Under the pieces are notes generated by a model that saw only the letters and a list, made by a program, of their open reading frames with translations, made no database searches and had not been told where the DNA came from. A stretch of 64,000 nucleotides of DNA. Origin: Bradyrhizobium sp. 138. GTDB taxonomy: Bacteria; Pseudomonadota; Alphaproteobacteria; Rhizobiales; Xanthobacteraceae. How positions within the stretch are numbered: position 1 is the stretch's first letter; the number at the start of each line of letters is the position of its first letter. Below, one piece after another: positions 34,998 through 44,786 of the stretch. The DNA is taken from contig NZ_JADPKT010000095.1 in NCBI RefSeq assembly GCF_023074075.1, forward strand, positions 62,001 through 126,000. Reading direction: 5' to 3'. Position numbers and translations under genes: made by a program.

Positions 34998-35002
34998 GAC
35001 AC

Positions 35003-35030
35003 AAAGGCCCGCTGAGATGCGGGCCTTTTC
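35003..35030 (+). terminator. Rho-independent terminator
   Basis: AAAGGCCCGC and GCGGGCCTTT form a perfect 10-bp stem with a 6-nt loop and a T-rich tail, 5 bp after the His-rich gene. Its AAA/TTT ends let it also serve the convergent amine oxidase gene, whose stop is at 35031. Confidence 0.85.
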
Positions 35031-36302
35031 TCATCCCCGCAGGATCATCGCGGCCGTCTCCTGGCCGCTGGCGAGCGCCGCTTCCACCGTGCCCATGTCG
35101 GGGCCGCGGTAGAGCGCTTCACCGGAGAACAACACCGGGCCATCGGCATGCGCGAGGATCGCCTGCGCCGCGCGCGTTGCCGGCGTCGCCCAGGAATAGG
35201 CGCCGCGGGCGAAGGGATCGTGCGCCCAATTGATCGCCGCAGCTGCCACGAGCTCGCGCGCGATGTCCTCGCTGGGCAGCTTGAAGATGGCGGCGAGTGA
35301 ACCGAGGCCGGCGTCGATCAGCCCTTGCGGATCGACGCTTTCCAGCTCTGCCGTGCGCGGGCCGCCGAACCAGCCGGTCAGCACGGCATGCCGGCTCGGA
35401 TATTGCGTCCACCACACCGGGATCGCCTGATCGGACAACAGGAAGGTCATGCCTGCGAGATCCTGGCGCCGCTCTCGCCACCATGGCCGCGCGAAACGCA
35501 GCAGGATCTTGACGACATTGCCGAAGCCGATGTCGTCAGTGGCAGCGAGCTTCGTGCGCGTGCTCATCGGCAGCGCGATCTCGCGCACCAGCGGCAGCGG
35601 GACAGTGAGGATGACGCGGTCGCAGTGGTGCACCTCACCGCCAGCGTAGCGAACCGATGCAATGCGGGCATCCTCCTCGATCGCCGTCACCACGCAGCCG
35701 AGATGGATGACGACGCCCTGCCTGCGGCAGTCGGCTGCCAAGAAGTCGATCAGCGCGCCATAGCCGCCATCGATGCGCGCCTGCGGAGCGTGTCCGCCAT
35801 CCATCCATTCCTCGCGCAGCGCCAACGTCGAGGCGCGCTCGGGATCGGCCGCGTCATAGCCCTCGACCATCCGCTCGATCGAACGGCGCATCGGCGCATA
35901 ATCATCCCCGGCAAAATGCCGGCGCAGAAACTCGGCGACGGTGAGATCGTCCTTCAAGTCCCTCAGCACGGCCTGAAGCTCGGCCCCGCGCGGATCGTCG
36001 CGTCCTTCGCGCGAGAGCGTCGACCCGTCAAAGCTCCACTGTTCGCCCTCGATCTCCTGAAGCGACAGCCCGGCCTCGCGCAGCAGTCCGCGCGTGACAG
36101 GCGCCTCGCCATGGACGAACTCGGCGCCGCCCGCGGCGGGGTAACCGAATTCCGCGGCCGGCAGCGGATGGATGCGGCCGCCGCAGCGCCCGCGCGCCTC
36201 CAGCACCGTCACCTTCCGGCCGGCCCGCGCCAGCTCGCGCGCCGCCATCAGGCCGGCCGCGCCTGCGCCGACGATGACGATATGCTCGGATGCCTCGGGC
36301 AT
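35031..36302 (-). CDS. FAD-dependent amine oxidase family protein
   Basis: A 423-residue flavoenzyme of the monoamine/polyamine oxidase fold. The N-terminal dinucleotide motif is VIVGAGAAGLMAARELARAG, followed by VLEARGRCGGRIHP, the flavin-binding GGR. The C-terminal FAD motif reads DGPVLFSGEALYRGPDMGTVEAALASG in pieces (about 390-417). The substrate is unknown. It is followed upstream on the same strand by the RibD-like gene, whose stop lies 10 bp before the start. Confidence 0.88.
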   Translation of the reverse strand: MPEASEHIVIVGAGAAGLMAARELARAGRKVTVLEARGRCGGRIHPLPAAEFGYPAAGGAEFVHGEAPVTRGLLREAGLSLQEIEGEQWSFDGSTLSREGRDDPRGAELQAVLRDLKDDLTVAEFLRRHFAGDDYAPMRRSIERMVEGYDAADPERASTLALREEWMDGGHAPQARIDGGYGALIDFLAADCRRQGVVIHLGCVVTAIEEDARIASVRYAGGEVHHCDRVILTVPLPLVREIALPMSTRTKLAATDDIGFGNVVKILLRFARPWWRERRQDLAGMTFLLSDQAIPVWWTQYPSRHAVLTGWFGGPRTAELESVDPQGLIDAGLGSLAAIFKLPSEDIARELVAAAAINWAHDPFARGAYSWATPATRAAQAILAHADGPVLFSGEALYRGPDMGTVEAALASGQETAAMILRG

Positions 36303-36311
36303 GGCTGCGCG

Positions 36312-37010
36312 TCAACGACTGGGATCGTTCTTGATCAAATAGCGCAGCAGCAGGACGCCGCCGCCGAGCTCGCGCGTGCTCTCCAGCGTCATCGCGGCGA
36401 TCGGCGCGCGCTTGTCGCTGTCGGCCTCCGTGGAGTCGAACACGAACGGCGCGCCCGCTGCACCGTCGATCGCGGGGCTGAGGATCAGGTTGAACTCGTC
36501 GATGAGACCGGCCCGCAGGAACGCGCCGTTGGCAACGCCGCCGCCCTCCACCAGCAGGCGCTTCACACTGAGCTCTCGACTGAGAATATCCAGTGTCAGC
36601 GCCAGATCGATCTCGGACTTGCCGGCAAAGATGTAGGACACGCCCTCGCCGCGCAGCCCCGAGAGATGGGAATCCGGCACGCTCTCGGTCAGCACGACGA
36701 CGATCGGGTCGCCGCCGATGTCCGAGCGGCCCCAGCCAATCTTGCCGTGCGCATCGAGCACGACGCCATAGGTTTTCGCGTCGCGCCGCGCGAACCAGTT
36801 TTCACGCGGCAGCTTCTCATTCGTCGCGGGATAAGGCGTGCCCTTGGCGAACTCCGATCCGGTGACTCGGCCGATCACCCAGGCATCGCCGCCGAGCTCG
36901 TCATGGATCTTCTCGAACCAGTCCGTTCCCGCTCCCTTCGGGCGCCAACGGCTGGGATGGGTGCGGCCGTCGAGGCTGGAGTGCATCAGGCAGATGACAT
37001 ACGGTTTCAT
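36312..37010 (-). CDS. RibD C-terminal/dihydrofolate-reductase-family protein
   Basis: A 232-residue NADPH-dependent reductase of the RibD-C domain. It has the opening KPYVICLMHSSLDGRTHPS, and the cofactor region VKRLLVEGGGVANGAFLRAGLIDE that is split over residues 148-171. As a single domain without a deaminase part, it may reduce a pyrimidine or another substrate rather than act in riboflavin synthesis. It forms a group with the amine oxidase (10-bp gap) and the FABP-like gene (20-bp gap). Confidence 0.85.
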   Translation of the reverse strand: MKPYVICLMHSSLDGRTHPSRWRPKGAGTDWFEKIHDELGGDAWVIGRVTGSEFAKGTPYPATNEKLPRENWFARRDAKTYGVVLDAHGKIGWGRSDIGGDPIVVVLTESVPDSHLSGLRGEGVSYIFAGKSEIDLALTLDILSRELSVKRLLVEGGGVANGAFLRAGLIDEFNLILSPAIDGAAGAPFVFDSTEADSDKRAPIAAMTLESTRELGGGVLLLRYLIKNDPSR

Positions 37011-37030
37011 GCAAGTCCCCGGGGCAGCGC

Positions 37031-37705
37031 TCAGGCCGCGGATCCATCGCCGCCTGCATTCTCCCTGGCGCGATCGTTGACGATCGTCGCGAGCGGATTG
37101 AGCTTCGGCGGCGCGACCAGCTGCAGCGTGTTGGTGTCGCGATGATTGAACGGCGCGCCGCGCACGAACAACTCGGTCTGGATCAGATAGGTCCAGCTGC
37201 CGTCCTCGTTGAACGTGATGTCGCAGCGATACGCATCGGTGCGGAAGGCTTGTTCCAGAAAATCGGTCGAGCAGATCCCGTAGGCGGTGTCGCCGCGCTT
37301 GGCGGTGACCGAAATTGTCCTGTCATCCGGCCCGGCCTTGCCCGAGGCCAGCAGCACCTGCCCGCGCGGAATGGCGAGCGTCTGCATGATCAGCCCGGTC
37401 GCCGGCTCCCACAGCCAATAGCCGACCTGGTCGTGAAAGGTAATGTCTTCCTCGGGCGTGTTGATGTGGATGTGATAGCGCAGTCCGTAGAACAGCTGCG
37501 GGCCGTTGGCTTGCGGATCGATCGGATCCATGCGGATGCGCTCTATGAAGGTCCGCCGCTCCGGCCCCTCCGCCTTCGGATTGATGTCGATGCCCTTGTC
37601 CGCCTGCCAACGGCCTGCGAGGCGGCGCAGCGGGCCGAGATTGGCAAGGCCGTCGGGCGAAACGTCCTCGGGCTCGGTGAAGATGTCGGCGGGAATGGGG
37701 AGCAT
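37031..37705 (-). CDS. Heme-binding beta-barrel (FABP/nitrobindin-like) protein
   Basis: A 224-residue protein. LANLGPLRRLAGRWQADKGIDI and the following strands match the heme-binding beta-barrel domain family related to THAP4/nitrobindin (GxWxG-like LAGRWQADKG near residue 28). Its role is unknown. The ATG at 37705 is preferred; an ATG at 37741 lies upstream without family support. First gene of a likely three-gene transcript with the RibD-like and amine oxidase genes. Confidence 0.72.
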   Translation of the reverse strand: MLPIPADIFTEPEDVSPDGLANLGPLRRLAGRWQADKGIDINPKAEGPERRTFIERIRMDPIDPQANGPQLFYGLRYHIHINTPEEDITFHDQVGYWLWEPATGLIMQTLAIPRGQVLLASGKAGPDDRTISVTAKRGDTAYGICSTDFLEQAFRTDAYRCDITFNEDGSWTYLIQTELFVRGAPFNHRDTNTLQLVAPPKLNPLATIVNDRARENAGGDGSAA

Positions 37706-37940
37706 GGCGGCCTCAAATCGTTGCGGAGGCAGCATTAGCATGAGAGCGCGGGCGTGGCTCGTGCCCGGACCTCACAATCGCGAATGACATGAGCGCCATG
37801 CGCAGGTGATCGTCGAACTTCACGTGAGGCGAAACGGAGCCGAGCCAGCTTGGTTCTATTCCGCCACAGCAAGACGGGGTGACCGCGTCAAGGCGACCTG
37901 GTGAGGCCCGCGAAGCCGTTGACGTTTCCCGCGAGCGCTC

Positions 37941-38189
37941 TCAAGCCGCCTCCGCCACCGCTTTCGCGCGCTGCTCGAGCACGCCGATGGTGGCGACCAG
38001 ATTGTCGCGCCGCGCACGAAGGTTAAGGGCCAGCAGCGGATAGGTCGGCTGCTGCGCGTCGAACACTCCAGCGCGAGCCTCCTCCTCGAGAATATCGGTA
38101 TTCAAGAGTCGAACGCGCCACCACAAATCGGCGATCAACGCATCGAGCCGGAGTTCACCGGCAGCACCAGAACGGGACACTTCCTGCAT
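37941..38189 (-). CDS. Small helical hypothetical protein
   Basis: An 82-residue protein predicted to be mostly alpha-helical, with LIADLWWRVRLLNTDILEEE and LALNLRARRDNLVATIGVLEQ segments. The family is not recognised. A GAGGC site stands 6 bp before the ATG at 38189. The remaining gap to 38465 holds no gene that I can support. Confidence 0.55.
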   Translation of the reverse strand: MQEVSRSGAAGELRLDALIADLWWRVRLLNTDILEEEARAGVFDAQQPTYPLLALNLRARRDNLVATIGVLEQRAKAVAEAA

Positions 38190-38464
38190 CGCTTGCCTCA
38201 ACCTGAAACGGCCTCTCTATTGAGACCTTGGCTTTGGTCCTGACCGAGCAAGCGCAGTGCCAGGAACGGGCGGGAGCAATCCGACTCAGGAGTTAGCTGC
38301 GCGCAGCGCGATGCTTCAGCCTCAGCGGAAGCCGAACGTGCCAGGGGGCGACCAAGCCACATCCTTGTAAGCTATTAATGATGCGAGACAATTTAGGCGA
38401 AGGAAAGTCGCCTGCTCAGCCTCCACCGCTCTGCCGCGCGCGACCTGTCCCAGCTCGCCCCGAC

Positions 38465-41101
38465 TCACGCCGCACGCCGTTTCCGGCGCGCCACGGGGAC
38501 TTGCCAGGACAGACCGGCGAGCGGCACTGGTTTGCTGAAGTGAAATCCCTGGCCGAGCGGGATGCCGAGCGATTGGAGCCGTCTGACCTGTTCGGAGGAC
38601 TCGACCCCCTCGGCGACGATCGACAGCTTCAACGTCTTCGCGAGCTGCACGATGGACTTCAGCACGGCGACGGTCTCGCAGCGGTCGATCCTGTCGATGA
38701 ATGACTTGTCGATCTTGACCTTGTCGAACGGAAACGCCGTCAGATAGGACAACGACGAGTAACCGACACCGAAATCATCGAGGGCAATGGAGACGCCGAG
38801 CGCCTTGAGGCGCTGGAGCGTCTTGAGGTTCTCCTCGCTGTCGGCCAGAAATACGCTCTCGGTGATCTCGAGCTCGAGCCGGGTTTGCGGAAGGCCACTC
38901 TGCGCCAACGCAAACGTCACGGTGTCGACGAGATTGGTGCCGGCAAATTGCAGGGCGGAGAGGTTGACAGCGACCTTGACGTCTGCCGGCATGCTTGTCG
39001 CATCGCGACAGGCCCTGGCGAGCACCTGATTGCCGAGCTCGACGATCAAGCCCCCCGCCTCCGCAACCGCAATGAACTCCGCCGGGGGAATGTAGCCCCT
39101 CGTGCCGTGATGCCAGCGCGCCAGGGCTTCGACCGATTTTACCCGACCGGTGCCGAGCTCGATCACGGGCTGATAAAACACCTCGATCTCCTCGCGCCAG
39201 ATCGCTTCACGCAGCTCGATCTCGAGCACGTTGCGCTGATCCGCTTCGGCCTTCAGCTCCGCTGAATAGACGTGGAAGCAGCTTCGGCCGGAATTCTTCG
39301 ACCTGTACAGCGCAAGATCGGCGTTGCGAAGTATCTCGTCGACCCGCGTGCCGTGCTCGGGCACGAGCGCAAGGCCAATGCTGCAGCCGATCACGACGGG
39401 ATGGCCATCGATGTGATAGGGCTCGGCGATGGCCTGGACCAGCCGCGCTGCCAGGCTCTCAGCGCCGTCGCGCATCGCCGCCCGGCCCGGCGCCACGATC
39501 ACGGCAAACTCGTCGCCGCCGATTCGCGCCGCCGTATCGACGTCGCGAATCTGCGCCTTGATCCGGTCGGCAACCTGCTTCAGCAACGCGTCGCCGCATT
39601 GATGACCGAGCGCATCATTGACGGATTTGAACTTGTCCAGATCGAGCAGGAGTACCGCGAACGCGGGCCCCAGCCGGCGCGAGCGGGCCAGCGCCTCGTC
39701 GATGCGCTCCTTGAACAGGTTGCGATTGGCAAGTGCGGTCAGACTGTCGTAATGCGCCAGCCGCTCGATACGGTCCGCCGACGCCTTGCGCTCGGTGATG
39801 TCCTCATGAGTAGCAACCCAGCCGCCACCTTCGCGTCGGCCATAGGAGATGTAGACGACCCGCCCATCCGGGAACTGCACGGTGTTCGAGATATGCTCCG
39901 ACTGGGCGAGCCGGTCCTTCAAATCGACGAGGTACGCCTCAACGTCGAGCACGGCGGTCTGCTTGGCGAACACCTCCCGGAAGTCCATGCCGATCCGAAT
40001 GTCTTCCGGTACCAGCCCGTAGAGTTCGAGCCATTGCGGATTGAACGCGATCAGGTGGTCACGGCCGTCGAACATGCTCAAGCCTTGGGGAAGGTTCCTG
40101 AGCGCATCCTCGAACTTGCTGGCGAAATCGCGCAGCTCGCGGTGGGCGCGATTCAGCGCCTGCTGCCGCCGCCAATGGAATGTCGTCGCGGCCAGGATGA
40201 TGAACGTAAGCAGCAGCGCGCCGCCGAGATAGACCTTCTGCCTGAAGGCGGAGCGGGAATAGATCTCCTGCTCCGAAATGCCGACGGTGAAGATGAGCGG
40301 AAACGCGCGCGACCTGCGCGCGGTGACCATCCGGTCGCTGCGGTTCGGCCGGTTCTCGTTCCAATATTGCACATAGAAGCCGTCCCCCAGCTCAACCTCG
40401 ACGCGGCTCGGCGCGCGTTGACCCAGCACGGAGCCTTCGTCCACGCCCCGGGCGGCGAGCACGACGTAGTTCGAATTTCTGAGCACCAGCGTTCCGCCGA
40501 CGCCGAGCTTTGCGGTGTCGTAAAACCTGCCGACGACGTCGACGCTGAGCGAGCCGACGACCACGCCTACCGGATTCCCGGCGAGGTCGAACAGCTTTCG
40601 CGCGAGCTGGATGGTCCATTTGTGCGACGCTCGCCCCAGCACTGGCTTGGCGACGTAGAGGCGGTCATCGGCTTGCGCCATGACATTGATGAAGTGCTCG
40701 CGATCGCCCAGATAAAGCGGCGGGCCCGAATAGCCCGCTGTCGTACTGATCATGTAGCCGTCCAATCCGATCAGCGCGAACTGAACCACGTCGCCGGTGG
40801 CGATGCGGGCCTTGTCGGACCATGACTTCAGGCTGAAGATGAGCGGATCCTGGGCGTAGAGCGTTCGCACCACCCGCAATGACTGATCGACGCGCTCGAA
40901 GATGCGTTCGGTGTTTTCCTCGAACAGTTCGGCGACGCTGTCGCCGTGCGACCGCGCCTGCCCGATCGCATCCGCCCGCTCCGATGACGTGATCGCAAGG
41001 TAGCCGATCCAGACCAGGGGCAAGAAGAACAATGCGATCTGTAGCGGGGCATTGCGCAGAATCGTCAATGCCACCCTGCGAATTGATCTCGCGAGCATCA
41101 T
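38465..41101 (-). CDS. Cache-PAS-GGDEF-EAL c-di-GMP signalling protein
   Basis: An 878-residue membrane sensor that makes and/or breaks c-di-GMP. Order: TM1 (about 20-36), periplasmic dCache sensor (about 40-285), TM2 (about 288-310), PAS (about 330-455), GGDEF (about 460-625) with intact GGDEF near 527-531 (ARIGGDEFAV), EAL (about 635-870) with intact EAL at about 656 (VKSVEALARWHH), EITES, DDFGVGYSSLSYL and AEGVE. Both catalytic motifs are present, so it may be bifunctional. The start ATG at 41101 gives a short cytoplasmic lead before TM1; earlier in-frame codons are weak. Confidence 0.9.
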   Translation of the reverse strand: MMLARSIRRVALTILRNAPLQIALFFLPLVWIGYLAITSSERADAIGQARSHGDSVAELFEENTERIFERVDQSLRVVRTLYAQDPLIFSLKSWSDKARIATGDVVQFALIGLDGYMISTTAGYSGPPLYLGDREHFINVMAQADDRLYVAKPVLGRASHKWTIQLARKLFDLAGNPVGVVVGSLSVDVVGRFYDTAKLGVGGTLVLRNSNYVVLAARGVDEGSVLGQRAPSRVEVELGDGFYVQYWNENRPNRSDRMVTARRSRAFPLIFTVGISEQEIYSRSAFRQKVYLGGALLLTFIILAATTFHWRRQQALNRAHRELRDFASKFEDALRNLPQGLSMFDGRDHLIAFNPQWLELYGLVPEDIRIGMDFREVFAKQTAVLDVEAYLVDLKDRLAQSEHISNTVQFPDGRVVYISYGRREGGGWVATHEDITERKASADRIERLAHYDSLTALANRNLFKERIDEALARSRRLGPAFAVLLLDLDKFKSVNDALGHQCGDALLKQVADRIKAQIRDVDTAARIGGDEFAVIVAPGRAAMRDGAESLAARLVQAIAEPYHIDGHPVVIGCSIGLALVPEHGTRVDEILRNADLALYRSKNSGRSCFHVYSAELKAEADQRNVLEIELREAIWREEIEVFYQPVIELGTGRVKSVEALARWHHGTRGYIPPAEFIAVAEAGGLIVELGNQVLARACRDATSMPADVKVAVNLSALQFAGTNLVDTVTFALAQSGLPQTRLELEITESVFLADSEENLKTLQRLKALGVSIALDDFGVGYSSLSYLTAFPFDKVKIDKSFIDRIDRCETVAVLKSIVQLAKTLKLSIVAEGVESSEQVRRLQSLGIPLGQGFHFSKPVPLAGLSWQVPVARRKRRAA

Positions 41102-41386
41102 CAGGCCCACTCCCGCGTCGGCCACAGGGGCAGAACAGCGCTCATCGCAGAAAACAGCACCGCCTCCCTCCGCCTTGCACAGGGACGGCCACGGCCGGAA
41201 ACGGAGGCGCGGGCCTGTCCACGGCGCCGAAGTTAGGCGGGACAGCCTTAAGTTTCGGTTGGAATAATGCTCAATTCCTCTGCTTCCGACGTCCGTATGA
41301 TCACGGAGGTCAGCCGGTTTTTTGACCAACCAGGCGGTATTGGCATATTAGGGGCCGGTATTTTGCGCTCCCCGCAGTTTCGAGCC

Positions 41387-42178
41387 TCACACCGCGCGCG
41401 CAAGAACGATGGCGCCGGACAGGATGAGGATCGCGCCTGCCATATAGCTCAATCGTCGGCCGAACGGCAGCAGCTTCTCGCCGGCGACATAGAGCGCGAT
41501 GCCGATGATCCAGGCCAGATTCATCACGCCGCCGACGAACAATATTACCATCAAAAACCAGCAGCAGCCGACGCAGTAGCCACCGTGGCGAAGTCCCATG
41601 CGGAATGCCCCACGCGTGCCGGGCTGCCAATGCCTGCTGAGAAACAACAGCGGGCTCTCGCAGTAGCGCAGGCAGGCATGCTTGAGAGGCGTGAACTGGT
41701 AGAGGCCCGCGGCAATCAGAATGCCGCCGCCCAGAATCGCGCTGTTGCTTGCCATCGCCATCGACAGCAACCCGAAGCGTTCGAATGCCCCTTGCGCCAG
41801 GACCGCAGCGAGACTGAATCCAGCCCATGTCACGAGGTACCCGGCGAGAAATATCCAGGCATCGATTGCCGCGCGGGATGCAGTCTCCTGCTTGCGCTTG
41901 ATGGTCGCGTACAAGAGAACGGTGGGCGCCGCGCTTGGCGCCATCATCGCGATCATCATCACCCACCACATCGCGAACAGCAGCACCGCATAGAGCGACG
42001 TCCATGGCATCGGTGCCATGTCCGGCATGTCGGCCATCATCTCGGTGTCCATGCCGGCGCCCGCAGCGAGATAGGCCCAGGCGAGCGCCGCCACCGCGGC
42101 GGTCCCGATCGCGACGATCAGCCGGTCGCGGTGGAGCAAGTGTTCCAGTATCGAGCGCCCCTGCATCGACTTGTCCAT
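41387..42178 (-). CDS. DUF2182 integral membrane protein
   Basis: A 263-residue protein with about seven hydrophobic helices. Family features are MWWVMMIAMMAPSAAPTVLL (about 69-88), and the Cys-containing LKHACLRYCESPLLFL and GGYCVGCCWFLMVILF. The family has been described as a predicted metal-binding membrane protein. It lies 49 bp downstream of a DUF1326 gene on the same strand, a pairing that I recall from other bacteria, and so both probably act together. Confidence 0.85.
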   Translation of the reverse strand: MDKSMQGRSILEHLLHRDRLIVAIGTAAVAALAWAYLAAGAGMDTEMMADMPDMAPMPWTSLYAVLLFAMWWVMMIAMMAPSAAPTVLLYATIKRKQETASRAAIDAWIFLAGYLVTWAGFSLAAVLAQGAFERFGLLSMAMASNSAILGGGILIAAGLYQFTPLKHACLRYCESPLLFLSRHWQPGTRGAFRMGLRHGGYCVGCCWFLMVILFVGGVMNLAWIIGIALYVAGEKLLPFGRRLSYMAGAILILSGAIVLARAV

Positions 42179-42226
42179 AGCGATGAGGAGCTGACACCGA
42201 GGTTTTGTCTCGGTGTCAGCGCCGCA

Positions 42227-42859
42227 TCATGCCGCAACGCCCTCGGGCGTCTGCACGACATTGGCGAGCGAGCTGTGCGTACCCTGGGTCTCGAACGGGA
42301 TCGCACCGGTCGATCGGATGTTGGCGGATGCGACCTCGGCCGCCCGATGTTCGAATCCCTCGGGCATGACCACCTGAATGCGGTGCGGATCCCCCGTCAC
42401 CGGATTCTTGATCGGCTCGACATCGGTCTCGAGCACGCCCCTGGCGACGAGCTTTGCGACACGGCCATCCTTGTCGAAGGAGAATTCGAACGGCGCGAAA
42501 ACCGGGTCGTGGATCTTGGTCACGATCATGCTGACGATCTGGAAAAGCGTGCCTTCGGCCGAATGCTTGCCGGAAAAGATATCGAACAACGCTTGACGCT
42601 GCTCCGCCGTGGCGCGTTCGTCGATGATGGGCTGGATTGTCCCGTTGCCCTCATGAAGGGCCCCGGGGAAATCGACCGTGATCGCAAAGCAGAGATCATC
42701 AAGCTTGGTCCCTTCGAAATGTCCTTTGGCGATCCGCATCGCGACCATTCCCTTGCAATAGCCTTGGGTCGGCCGCGCGTTGAAATCGCAGGGGCAGCCA
42801 AATGCGCAATTGCAGTTCTTCATCCATTCGCCTTCGAGACGCCAGTCCGATGCAGCCAT
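42227..42859 (-). CDS. DUF1326 protein with N-terminal Cys cluster
   Basis: A 210-residue protein. The N-terminus has a Cys-rich motif NCNCAFGCPCDF (C16, C18, C22, C24) plus QGYCKG, a probable metal or iron-sulfur site; the remaining residues form a beta-rich domain. No signal peptide. It is encoded just upstream of the DUF2182 membrane protein and is probably part of a two-gene transcript. The ATG at 42859 fits the family; the ATG at 42931 would add 24 unlikely residues. Confidence 0.85.
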   Translation of the reverse strand: MAASDWRLEGEWMKNCNCAFGCPCDFNARPTQGYCKGMVAMRIAKGHFEGTKLDDLCFAITVDFPGALHEGNGTIQPIIDERATAEQRQALFDIFSGKHSAEGTLFQIVSMIVTKIHDPVFAPFEFSFDKDGRVAKLVARGVLETDVEPIKNPVTGDPHRIQVVMPEGFEHRAAEVASANIRSTGAIPFETQGTHSSLANVVQTPEGVAA

Positions 42860-43224
42860 GGCACATCTCCCAATGTGAGCGGGGACAGCGGCAGCCATTG
42901 ACGAATTTGTTCGGCGTTGTTGTCGAGGCAATGCGAAAAGGCGCGAGCGGGATCGAATCCGATCAGAAGGCCGGCATCGCAGAAAAGTATGGTGGGCGAG
43001 CTGCCGTTTATCGTCCGGGGATCATATCAGCGGCAGCCGGGTACGTATAGCGAACCAGAGTAGTGGCTCAAGAGCAGCCACATGTCGGGGATGTCCGACG
43101 TCAGGGGCATGGCGCGCCATTCAGGACAAAATTGCGAACTCGTATGCCATTGAATTAACTATACAATTTAGACACAAAGCACCTGAACCGCGTGCGCGGA
43201 TCTCGTCCCGGCCTGGCTGTAACA
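42860..43224. other. Gene-free stretch
   Basis: No gene was found. It holds the likely promoter region for the DUF1326 gene and some A/T-rich sequence around 43145-43175 that borders the IS remnant. Confidence 0.4.
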
Positions 43225-43490
43225 GCCCTCCACCTTCCAGAACGTCCTTGGGCCGCATTGCCTATGCGTCGGCCAGCAACAGCTTCAGCCGCGTGTTCTC
43301 GTCCTCGAGCGTCTTCAGCCGCTTGGCCTCCGACACCTCCATCCCGCCGAACGTCGCTTTTCGTTTGTAGCTGCTGGCGTCGCTGACGCCCGTGCTTGCG
43401 GCAGATCGGAGACCGAAACGTCGGCCTCATGCTCATTCCGATGATCTGCCTTTCTGAAAAGTAGCGACGCTTCGTGATCTGGTCCCTACT
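43225..43490 (-). pseudogene. Decayed IS3-family (IS407-like) transposase OrfA
   Basis: Three minus-strand frames together give an OrfA-like protein: RRYFSERQIIGM, then VSVSDL, then RKHGVSDASSYKRKATFGGM and EVSEAKRLKTLEDENTRLKL followed by LLADA and a stop. At least two frameshifts and a stop break it, and the beginning of OrfB is absent. OrfA supplies the HTH and leucine zipper of the transposase. It is an old remnant and cannot move by itself. Confidence 0.75.
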
Positions 43491-43629
43491 GGGGCACGTC
43501 ATGACTGCAATCCGCGTCGTAGAGTCGCATCACCGGGAACATTCTTGCCAAACCCAGACGCGAGTCTTTGTCTTCTCCTCACAAGACAGGCTGATCCGCA
43601 AGGGATCGCCATACCAGAGGGAGGAAGCC

Positions 43630-44769
43630 ATGACCAAACCAGGTAAAGGAGGCACGTCCAGTCGACGCCGCTTCTTGAAAGTTGCTGCCGCTGGCGCCGC
43701 CGCCACGGTCGCCACGCCAACCATCGTCAATGCGCAGGGACCGATCAGCATGCGCTGGCAGAGCACCTGGCCATCCAAGGACATTTTCCACGAATACGCC
43801 CTCGATTACGCCAAGAAGGTCAACGACATGACCGGTGGCGACCTCAAGATCGAAGTGCTTCCCGCCGGCGCCGTGGTGCCTGCCTTCGGCCTGCTCGACG
43901 CGGTATCCAAGGGCGTGCTCGACGGCGGCCACGGCGTGCTCGTCTATCACTACGGCAAGCAGACGGCGCTCGCTTTGTGGGGATCGGGTCCGGGCTTTGC
44001 GATGGACGCCAACATGCTGCTCGCCTGGCACAAATACGGCGGCGGCAAAGAGCTGCTCGAAAAGCTGTATGCATCGATCGGCGCTAACGTCGTCTCGTTC
44101 CCCTACGGGCCGATGCCGACCCAGCCGTTCGGCTGGTTCAAGAAGCCGGTCGCGAAGGTTGAGGACGTCAAGGGTCTGAAATTCCGCACCGTCGGCATCT
44201 CCATCGACGTGTACTCGGGAATGGGCGCAGCCGTGAACGCGTTGCCCGGCGGCGAAATCGTAGCTGCCATGGACCGCGGCCTCTTGGACGCGGCGGAGTT
44301 CAACAATGCCACCTCCGACCGCGTGCTCGGCTTCCCCGACGTCTCCAAGGTCTGCATGCTGCAGAGCTTCCACCAGAACGCCGAGCAGTTCGAGATCATG
44401 TTCAACAAGGACAAGTACAACGCGCTGCCGGACAAGATGAAGGCGATCATCGCCAACGCGGTGGACGCGGCTTCGGCAGACATGTCCTGGAAGGCGATCG
44501 ACCGCTACTCCAAGGACTATGTGGAGCTGCAGACCAAGGACAACGTCAAGTTCTACAAGACGCCGGATGCGATCCTGAAGCGTCAGCTCGAGATCTATGA
44601 CGACGTGGCGAAGAAGAAGTCGGCGGAGAATCCGCTGTTCAAGGAGATCGTGCAGTCGCAGATCGAATTCGCCAAGCGCGCGACGCAGTGGGAGCAGGAT
44701 ACGGTGGTGAACCGCCGCATGGCCTACGACCACTATTTCGGGCCCAACGCGGCGGCCAAGAAGCTTTAG
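43630..44769 (+). CDS. DctP-type TRAP solute-binding protein with Tat signal
   Basis: A 379-residue periplasmic protein. The leader SSRRRFLKVAAAGAAATVAT carries a twin-arginine motif, so it is exported folded. The family body follows with WPSKDIFHEYALDYAKKVND and the substrate-anchoring region GLKFRTVGISIDVYSGMGAA. The family (like TakP) may bind 2-oxo acids or sugar acids; the substrate here is unknown. GGGAGGAAG precedes the ATG at 43630. First gene of the dctPQM operon. Confidence 0.9.
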   Translation: MTKPGKGGTSSRRRFLKVAAAGAAATVATPTIVNAQGPISMRWQSTWPSKDIFHEYALDYAKKVNDMTGGDLKIEVLPAGAVVPAFGLLDAVSKGVLDGGHGVLVYHYGKQTALALWGSGPGFAMDANMLLAWHKYGGGKELLEKLYASIGANVVSFPYGPMPTQPFGWFKKPVAKVEDVKGLKFRTVGISIDVYSGMGAAVNALPGGEIVAAMDRGLLDAAEFNNATSDRVLGFPDVSKVCMLQSFHQNAEQFEIMFNKDKYNALPDKMKAIIANAVDAASADMSWKAIDRYSKDYVELQTKDNVKFYKTPDAILKRQLEIYDDVAKKKSAENPLFKEIVQSQIEFAKRATQWEQDTVVNRRMAYDHYFGPNAAAKKL

Positions 44770-44786
44770 CGGCGAAATAATACCGG

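Noticed and set aside
38370..38420. Hairpin aggcgaaggaaagtcgcct, similar to one near 54753
   Set aside because: Similarity is about 20 bp with mismatches and the two settings differ; not enough to call a repeat family.
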